This document shows, piece by piece, positions 6,934 to 11,848 of a DNA stretch of 11,848 nt (position 1 is the stretch's first letter; each line of letters begins with the position of its first letter). The DNA comes from Immundisolibacteraceae bacterium (lineage in GTDB: Bacteria; Pseudomonadota; Gammaproteobacteria; Immundisolibacterales; Immundisolibacteraceae). The DNA is taken from NCBI GenBank assembly GCA_016763355.1, contig JAESTY010000273.1:1-11848 (forward strand). The letters are read 5' to 3'. The notes beneath the pieces were generated by a model that saw nothing but the letters and a program-made list of their open reading frames with translations, was not told the DNA's origin and made no database searches. The position numbers and the translations under genes are program-made.

Positions 6934-7845
6934 CTAACTTTTAGCGCTAGCGTTGATCACCGGCCGGGTCAAAAATACCGATCCATAACAACCGGCTAAC
7001 ACCAGCAACCCACCCGCTATCTGGCTAGCCAACAAGGGCTCCCCAAGCCAGAGTACTGACATGACAACCGCAATCACCGGCACCGTGTTCATATACAACA
7101 TCGACTCCGACGGCCCCACCACTTTCACCGCATAGTTCCACGCCAGCATCGCCAACACACCAGGAAAGATGATGATGTAGACCATGCCGGCGACTGCCTG
7201 CCAACTCCATTGAGCGGGTGTGGCCTGGCTCTCCCAGCCGGCCATTGGCAATGCAATCAACGCCGCCCAGATAGTAATCAGGGTAGTCACCTCAATAACC
7301 GACCGGGTAGCGAATACTTTTCGCCCTACCACTGAATATGCCGCAAAACTCACGGTGGCCAGCATGATCAACCAGTCGCCGGTGGCCAGCGATAAACTGG
7401 TTAGCGCTTCTAAACTGCCATTGGTGACTATTACCACAATACCGGCCAGTGACAACAGCGCCGCCAGCGGCTGACCGCGTTGAATCGGCGTGCCCAGGTA
7501 AAAAGCTGCCATGACCAAAGTCACCATCGGCGCCGTCGCGTGAATCAGACTGGTGTTGATGACACTGGTCGCTCGCACCCCAAAATAAAGCAATCCCTGA
7601 TAACCAACCACGCCAGTGAGGGCTAAAAACAAGCCGACGCCGATCGGCCGCCACTGCAGTCGCAGGCCCGGCTCAAACTTTCTTAATAGCATATAAAACA
7701 GCAACGCCGACACCAGACAACGGCCAGCAACCACATGCCAGCCACCCAGGTATTCGGCTAGCATTCGTGCCACCACCATATTACCCGCCCAGAACAGACA
7801 GGCTGCACTGAGCGCCACATGCGCCTTGAGCCGCGTAGAAACCAT
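6934..7845 (-). CDS. EamA/DMT-family transporter
   Basis: The gene encodes 303 residues of a drug/metabolite transporter (DMT superfamily, EamA type), an inner-membrane protein expected to have ten transmembrane helices in two EamA repeats, roughly residues 8-142 and 156-295. Hydrophobic segments are regular and charged residues fall in the short loops. The first repeat has the typical FWAGNMVVAR start (18-27) and TSLIHATAPMV (98-108). The second ends with SMLYMNTVPVIAVVMSVLWL (248-267), then GEP. Such proteins export amino acids, their analogues or other small metabolites, but substrate cannot be read from the sequence. It is transcribed away from the TRAP binding-protein genes and convergent with the ergothioneine operon. 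A link to ergothioneine export is possible only by neighbourhood. The start at 7845 has only a weak ribosome site (AGAG). Confidence 0.93.
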   Translation of the reverse strand: MVSTRLKAHVALSAACLFWAGNMVVARMLAEYLGGWHVVAGRCLVSALLFYMLLRKFEPGLRLQWRPIGVGLFLALTGVVGYQGLLYFGVRATSVINTSLIHATAPMVTLVMAAFYLGTPIQRGQPLAALLSLAGIVVIVTNGSLEALTSLSLATGDWLIMLATVSFAAYSVVGRKVFATRSVIEVTTLITIWAALIALPMAGWESQATPAQWSWQAVAGMVYIIIFPGVLAMLAWNYAVKVVGPSESMLYMNTVPVIAVVMSVLWLGEPLLASQIAGGLLVLAGCYGSVFLTRPVINASAKS

Positions 7846-7925
7846 TGGTTATTCTCTATCCATAGAGCTGTCGGACACCACAAGCAAGGGCACCCACAAA
7901 CAAGCGAGTAACCAGTCACAAAGGC

Positions 7926-7931
7926 TATAAT
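7926..7931 (+). promoter_or_regulatory. Candidate -10 box for the TRAP binding-protein genes
   Basis: A perfect TATAAT stands 62 nt before the ATG at 7994 in the 148-bp divergent region. No good TTGACA-like element lies 16-18 bp upstream, so an activator may be needed, or the match is chance. Confidence 0.4.
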
Positions 7932-7947
7932 TTAGGGATAATTCAGG

Positions 7948-7961
7948 CCAGCCAAAGCTGG
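7948..7961 (+). promoter_or_regulatory. Short hairpin in the leader of the TRAP binding-protein genes
   Basis: CCAGC and GCTGG pair around a CAAA loop, about 17 nt downstream of the candidate -10 box and 32 nt before the start codon. It could be an operator half-site pair or a leader stem; the arms are only 5 bp. Confidence 0.25.
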
Positions 7962-7993
7962 TACTTATCATCATGACATGAATCGGGGAGATC

Positions 7994-9130
7994 ATGCGCA
8001 AACCATCCTACTTGTTGGCTCTGTTAACCGCCCTGGCGTTAGTCGCTGGCTGCTCTGATAAACCTGCTAAAAGTGCTGACAAAAATGCCGGGGCAGATTC
8101 TGGCTCAGCAGCACCCGCACCCACCTACCAATGGAAGATGGTGACCACCTGGCCAAAGAACTTCCCCGGCCTGGGCACTAGCGCCAATGAACTGGCTAGC
8201 GCTATTGAAGTCATGAGTGGCGGCCGACTGACGATTAAGGTTTATGGTGCCGGTGAGCTGGTGGGCCCATTCGAAACCTTCGATGCTGTTTCCCGAGGTA
8301 CGGCTGAAATGGGTCATAGCGGTGCTTACTACTGGAAAGGCAAGGTCGAAGCCGCACAATTTTTCTCCTCAGTACCGTTTGGACTGACCGCACAGGAGAT
8401 GAACGGTTGGCTCTACTTTGGCGGTGGATTAGAGCTTTGGCGCGAGTTATACGCGCCGTTTGGAATCATTCCTTTTCCAGCAGGCAACACGGGCACCCAA
8501 ATGGGCGGCTGGTTTAATCGTGAGATCAACAGCGTCGCTGATCTCAAAGGGCTAAAAATCCGTATGCCCGGCATGGGTGGGGAAGTGCTCACTCGAGCCG
8601 GTGCGACTACTGTCAATCTGCCCGGCGGCGAAATTTTTACTGCCCTGCAATCCGGTGCCATCGATGCTACCGAATGGGTCGGACCCTATAACGACCTGGC
8701 GTTTGGTCTACATAAAGCAGCTAAATACTATTACTACCCCGGCTGGCATGAGCCCGGTTCTACCATCGAACTACTGGTGAACCAGCAAGCCTATGACCAG
8801 CTACCCAAAGACTTACAGGAAATCGTCGCCCAGGCCACCACCCAGGCCAACCTGCGGATGCTCAGCGAATTTACTGCCCGCAATAACCTGGCCCTCAACA
8901 GTTTAATCAATGACCACGGGGTCGAGCTGCGCGCCTTTCCAGGCGAAGTGCTCGACGAACTCCAACAGCACGCCCGGGAGATGTTTTCTGAATTGACAGC
9001 CAGGGACCCAAAATCCGCAAAAATCTACCAATCCTTTAGCCAATACCGGGATCAGGTGATGCAGTGGCATCGGATCTCAGAGCAGGCCATTCTGGCCATC
9101 CGTAAACCAGCTAGCGAGCAGTCCGATTAA
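7994..9130 (+). CDS. TRAP transporter solute-binding lipoprotein, mannitol/chloroaromatic (TakP/FcbT1-like) group
   Basis: The gene encodes 378 residues. It is the periplasmic binding subunit of a tripartite ATP-independent (TRAP) transporter, which captures organic acids for a sodium-driven membrane permease. The N-terminus is a lipoprotein signal with lipobox LVAGC (16-20), so Cys20 should be lipidated. A Ser/Ala-rich tether (21-43) follows. The mature domain starts near 45 and has TWPKNFPGLGT (52-62), VYGAGEL (83-89), AGNTGTQMGGWF (163-174), KIRMPGMGGEV (188-198), EWVGPYND (227-234) and YYYYPGWHEPG (245-255). Gln169, Arg190 and Glu227-Trp228 match the substrate and cation site as I recall it for TakP. 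Members of this group bind 2-oxo acids, lactate or chlorobenzoate. GGGGAG lies 3 nt before the ATG. No DctQ/DctM permease genes are in the window. Confidence 0.93.
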   Translation: MRKPSYLLALLTALALVAGCSDKPAKSADKNAGADSGSAAPAPTYQWKMVTTWPKNFPGLGTSANELASAIEVMSGGRLTIKVYGAGELVGPFETFDAVSRGTAEMGHSGAYYWKGKVEAAQFFSSVPFGLTAQEMNGWLYFGGGLELWRELYAPFGIIPFPAGNTGTQMGGWFNREINSVADLKGLKIRMPGMGGEVLTRAGATTVNLPGGEIFTALQSGAIDATEWVGPYNDLAFGLHKAAKYYYYPGWHEPGSTIELLVNQQAYDQLPKDLQEIVAQATTQANLRMLSEFTARNNLALNSLINDHGVELRAFPGEVLDELQQHAREMFSELTARDPKSAKIYQSFSQYRDQVMQWHRISEQAILAIRKPASEQSD

Positions 9131-9134
9131 AGCT

Positions 9135-10199
9135 TTGCTTAAACGGCTGCCTTATCTCGCCCTGTTAGCAGGTCATCTGCTGACTAGCGGCGTTACCCAG
9201 GCCGCCGAATTCAACTGGAAATACGCCACCGTGGTGCCACCCAATTTCCCGGTATTTGGCACCGGCGCTAATCGCCTGGCAAAGGCAATTGAAACCATGA
9301 GCCAGGGGCGTATCTCGATCAAGGTATACGGAGCTGGCGAACTGATCACCGCTTTCGAGGTATTTGATGCGGTTTCGCGGGGGACGGTTGAAATGGGTCA
9401 GGGTGCCCCCTACTTCTGGAAAGGCAAAGTACCTGCTGCACAACTATTAGCCACCGTGCCTTTTGGTATGACCGCCGAAGAGACCAACGCCTGGGTGTTT
9501 AACGGTGGTGGCATCGAGCTGTGGCGCGAAGCCTACGCCCCGTTTGGCATTATTCCTGTGCTGGCTGGTAATACCGGCCCGCAAATGGGCGGCTGGTTTA
9601 ATCGGGAAATAAACTCTATTGCTGATCTGCAGGGTTTAAAAATACGAGTACCTGGTCTCGGTGGCGAGGTTTATAGCCGCGCTGGCGCGCTCACAGTCAA
9701 TCTGCCCGGGTCGGAGATATTTCCAGCACTACAGGCTGGCACTATCGACGCGGCCGACTGGATAGCACCGTTTAACGACCTGGCTTTTGGTATTCACAAG
9801 GCCGCGCGTTACTACTACTGGCCTGGCTGGCAAGAGCCGGGTGGCACGGTTGAATTGCTACTAAACCAGCAAGCCCTGGAATCCCTCCCTGAAGACCTGC
9901 GCCAGATCGTGCTGCGAGCCGGTGAAGCCGCTGGACTGGAAATGCTTGCCGAATTTACCGCCTACAACCATCAGGCATTACAAACCCTGATCGAACAGGG
10001 GGTGGAATTGCGCCAATTCCCGCCCGAGGTGATCGAACAATTTCGCCAGCTGACTATCGAGGTGGTCGAAGACCTGGTCGCAAGCGATCCGTTAGCGGCC
10101 AAAATAGCCGCCTCACAACGCGCTTTTATGGCCCGGGTATTACCCTGGCAGCAAATCTCGGTAGAACCGATCATGGCAATTCGCCAGCCTGGGCTATGA
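9135..10199 (+). CDS. Second TRAP transporter solute-binding protein, paralogue of the upstream gene
   Basis: The gene encodes 354 residues, about 70% identical to the upstream binding protein over roughly 225 gapless residues (hand count). It starts with TTG, 4 nt after the previous stop and without a good ribosome site, so translation is probably coupled. The N-terminus (residues 1-24) is a plain Sec signal with likely cleavage around TQA-AE; there is no lipobox cysteine, so this copy should be free in the periplasm. Gln150 and Arg171 of the binding site are kept. The Glu-Trp pair has become Asp208-Trp209, the aromatic loop Tyr-Tyr-Trp is Tyr-Phe-Trp (93-95), and the first-strand TWP is VVP (33-35). 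The pattern fits a duplicate with altered ligand preference. Its permease partner is not visible. Confidence 0.92.
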   Translation: MLKRLPYLALLAGHLLTSGVTQAAEFNWKYATVVPPNFPVFGTGANRLAKAIETMSQGRISIKVYGAGELITAFEVFDAVSRGTVEMGQGAPYFWKGKVPAAQLLATVPFGMTAEETNAWVFNGGGIELWREAYAPFGIIPVLAGNTGPQMGGWFNREINSIADLQGLKIRVPGLGGEVYSRAGALTVNLPGSEIFPALQAGTIDAADWIAPFNDLAFGIHKAARYYYWPGWQEPGGTVELLLNQQALESLPEDLRQIVLRAGEAAGLEMLAEFTAYNHQALQTLIEQGVELRQFPPEVIEQFRQLTIEVVEDLVASDPLAAKIAASQRAFMARVLPWQQISVEPIMAIRQPGL

Positions 10200-10245
10200 C
10201 CTCTGCTCCAGTTCAACACTAAGCGCATCAATAAAAGCTAGTTAG

Positions 10246-10270
10246 ATGGCGGTTCCTACCATGCCGCCAT
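10246..10270. terminator. Possible bidirectional terminator between the TRAP genes and the sulfotransferase gene
   Basis: ATGGCGG (10246-10252) and CCGCCAT (10264-10270) form a perfect 7-bp GC-rich stem with an 11-nt loop. The structure overlaps the last codons of the sulfotransferase gene. On the minus strand a TTTTATT stretch follows about 10 nt later; on the plus strand only a loose T-rich stretch follows. The convergent position fits a shared terminator, but the T tracts are poor. Confidence 0.4.
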
Positions 10271-11341
10271 GACTTCCTCTTCAGGAAACTCTAACCCGAC
10301 CCGCTCCCACACCTCAGTGACTCTGCGAATCACCGGGGCGGCCATGTCAAACCAGTCCGGATGACGGTCGCGTTTATCAAACACCTTAAACGCCTCAGGC
10401 TCCAGGCCACTGGCAAAGCGATGCTGAAATCCCTGCGAGGTCGCCATCATCCTTTCCTGGTTATAAGGCACGATCTGTATATTGCGATTGGCGCTCAAAC
10501 CGGTGGTGGCCACGTAGTAGTGGTACTGCTCCCAGTAGCGCAGGTAAGCATCAAAATAGTCCATTTTGGCAATATCAGCCGCACTGCTGCCGGTGTACTC
10601 CAGGTCTCGACGCACCCATTCTTCGATATTGCCGCGGACTTTGAATTTGCCGTCTTCGGGCAATCCACCGGATTTCTCATAGGTGGAAATACACGAAGAA
10701 ACCGGGTGACGCACGGTGAGGATGTGTTCCACTGATTCACCTAACACCCGGTGGAAAAACCCACCGGCATAGGAGCCCTTGAGTAATTTCTTCGGCACGA
10801 TGACCTTGCCGGTGTGGGGTTTGTCGTTACCAAAAAACAGCTCGACCATGGTCAGATACTCGGCCATGGTCTGCAGGCTGCTGATCCAGCTGTTAACCCC
10901 AGGCTCAAACCGAAACGGTGAGGCCTCGGGAAAACCGTCATGGGCAATCACGTTCGGCACTTTTTCCGGATCGTAACCCAGTGACCGGAATAGCTCTTTG
11001 GTTAAATAAGAACCACCGTGACGCGGTACGCCGATAATATTAATAAAGTGAAATCGAAACTGAATATCGCGGATCTTGTCGGTGTCACCGGTCATCAGGG
11101 CGACCAGTAATTCGTAGGCCCGTTTAACCTGTTCCTGGCCCTGCGGTGACTCGATCACCAGCTTGGCATTTTCAGCGGCTTGCTTGATCACGTCACGCTG
11201 GTCGGTGCTGAGTTCTTCACTGAGCTGGTCGTGCCATTTGGCGTCTTTGAAATCACCGCCAGCAAGGTGCTGACGCAAAAAATCGACAAACACGGGCGAC
11301 ACCGGCAGCTGGCGATCGGTCAAACGAATATCTACACCCAT
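10256..11341 (-). CDS. Sulfotransferase-like P-loop protein
   Basis: The gene encodes 361 residues. The central part resembles PAPS-dependent sulfotransferases: a P-loop-like phosphosulfate site INIIGVPRHGGSYLTKELF (100-118), and further on HILTVRHPVSSCISTYEKS (206-224) that fits the 3'-phosphate binding motif, with Arg211 and one of Ser215, Ser216 or Ser219. Pro-Arg-x-Gly-x-Ser is the variant seen in bacterial family members. The first 95 residues are charged and mostly helical, a feature I do not recognise; no signal peptide or membrane segment is evident, so it should be cytoplasmic. The start at 11341 has AAGGA 9 nt upstream. The gene follows the SapC-family gene by 54 bp in the same direction and is probably co-transcribed. 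The acceptor is unknown, and weak motif agreement leaves open another P-loop transferase role. Confidence 0.75.
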   Translation of the reverse strand: MGVDIRLTDRQLPVSPVFVDFLRQHLAGGDFKDAKWHDQLSEELSTDQRDVIKQAAENAKLVIESPQGQEQVKRAYELLVALMTGDTDKIRDIQFRFHFINIIGVPRHGGSYLTKELFRSLGYDPEKVPNVIAHDGFPEASPFRFEPGVNSWISSLQTMAEYLTMVELFFGNDKPHTGKVIVPKKLLKGSYAGGFFHRVLGESVEHILTVRHPVSSCISTYEKSGGLPEDGKFKVRGNIEEWVRRDLEYTGSSAADIAKMDYFDAYLRYWEQYHYYVATTGLSANRNIQIVPYNQERMMATSQGFQHRFASGLEPEAFKVFDKRDRHPDWFDMAAPVIRRVTEVWERVGLEFPEEEVMAAW

Positions 11342-11395
11342 GGTTCTAGTTCCTTAAGTTCATATTAGCGACTGCCGCCTGTGTGCTGGTGTCTG

Positions 11396-11848
11396 CTATT
11401 GAATGGTCGAGTAGGCACTGCCGGCGGCGGCGCGGTCGACCAGACGGCTAAAATTATTCAGTGAGGCGATATGCAGGTAGATCCGGGCCAGGCTGCCTTC
11501 GGTCATCAAATCCTGAATCACATCGGCCGGCAGTTTGTTCAGTTTCTGCTCTGAGACCCGGTACATATTTTTTAGCTGAAATTTCTCACCACCCTGGAGC
11601 ATCGCCAGCGCCTCGAAGGGCTCCAGAAGATCGAGGTCATCGAGCGCGCGCGTCATCCGGTTGGTTTGCTGGCGGGCCGCTTCCATGTCATTGATGAATT
11701 TTTCAATGGTCTGCCAGACATCGGTCGGCTCGGCCTTTTTATCAAACAGCGGTAAACCACTGCTCTCCAGGGCGGTCTCGTCGACGCAGATGACTGAGGT
11801 CTTCTGGCCATCTTCCTGATTGGCCTCGGCTATACAAAAAGGATAGCG
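11396..11848 (-). CDS. SapC-family protein, C-terminal part, cut by window edge
   Basis: The open frame enters from the right edge and its last 150 codons are visible; no start is present. The visible order RYPF-CIAEA, VICVDE, GLPLFDKKAEPTD, then a WQTIEKFINDM helix, a LLEP segment and the end LPADVIQDLMTEGSLARIYLHIASL, matches the SapC family. The name comes from a Campylobacter surface-array gene. In many aquatic proteobacteria such genes sit beside TonB-dependent receptors, tryptophan-halogenase-like proteins and cupin-like hydroxylases, but their biochemical role is not established. An ATG at 11686 exists inside the frame, but the family similarity extends clearly upstream of it, so that is not the start. 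It is followed by the sulfotransferase-like gene in the same direction. Confidence 0.8.
   Translation of the reverse strand, partial: RYPFCIAEANQEDGQKTSVICVDETALESSGLPLFDKKAEPTDVWQTIEKFINDMEAARQQTNRMTRALDDLDLLEPFEALAMLQGGEKFQLKNMYRVSEQKLNKLPADVIQDLMTEGSLARIYLHIASLNNFSRLVDRAAAGSAYSTIQ

Noticed and set aside
1..11848. Defence island, prophage, CRISPR array or mobile element
   Set aside because: No integrase, transposase, nuclease or phage gene, no repeat array and no tRNA were seen; the only sizeable repeats are the paralogous gene pairs.

Overview
The window looks like ordinary chromosome from a free-living, aerobic proteobacterium. My best guess is a marine-type gammaproteobacterium, based on the SapC-family gene, TRAP-type binding proteins, a bipartite egtB-egtD pair, mid-range base composition and densely packed genes. 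This is inference; no rRNA or other phylogenetic marker is present. I see no tRNA, rRNA, CRISPR array, insertion sequence, integrase or phage gene.

Region 1 (1-3886, minus strand) is a Rieske dioxygenase module. Read in transcription order it holds two tandem paralogous large (alpha) subunits of the benzoate/anthranilate dioxygenase type, one small (beta) subunit, and the N-terminal part of a thiamine-diphosphate enzyme that runs off the left edge. No reductase, ferredoxin or diol dehydrogenase is inside the window. The two alpha subunits share about 73% of residues by hand count and keep all metal ligands. They diverge sharply in one stretch of the catalytic domain, which suggests two substrate specificities sharing one beta subunit.

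Region 2 (4158-6902, plus strand) is divergent from region 1 and makes ergothioneine. egtB (iron-dependent sulfoxide synthase) and egtD (histidine trimethyltransferase) are 5 nt apart. A third gene overlaps the end of egtD and encodes a CULT-domain protein, the bacterial relative of the thalidomide-binding domain of cereblon. Its tryptophan cage and zinc cysteines match human cereblon in exact spacing. This CULT-egt linkage is the most intriguing item in the window.

Region 3 (6934-10199) has a minus-strand EamA/DMT-family exporter. Divergent from it are two tandem TRAP-type solute-binding proteins of the mannitol/chloroaromatic (TakP/FcbT1-like) group. The first is a lipoprotein and the second has a plain Sec signal and a TTG start. 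No TRAP membrane subunits are visible.

Region 4 (10256-11848, minus strand) holds a SapC-family protein, cut by the right edge, followed by a sulfotransferase-like P-loop protein. A hairpin lies at the convergent junction with region 3.

Taken together this is an accessory metabolic neighbourhood (aromatic or organic-acid oxidation, solute capture, a thiol antioxidant) rather than a defence or mobile island.
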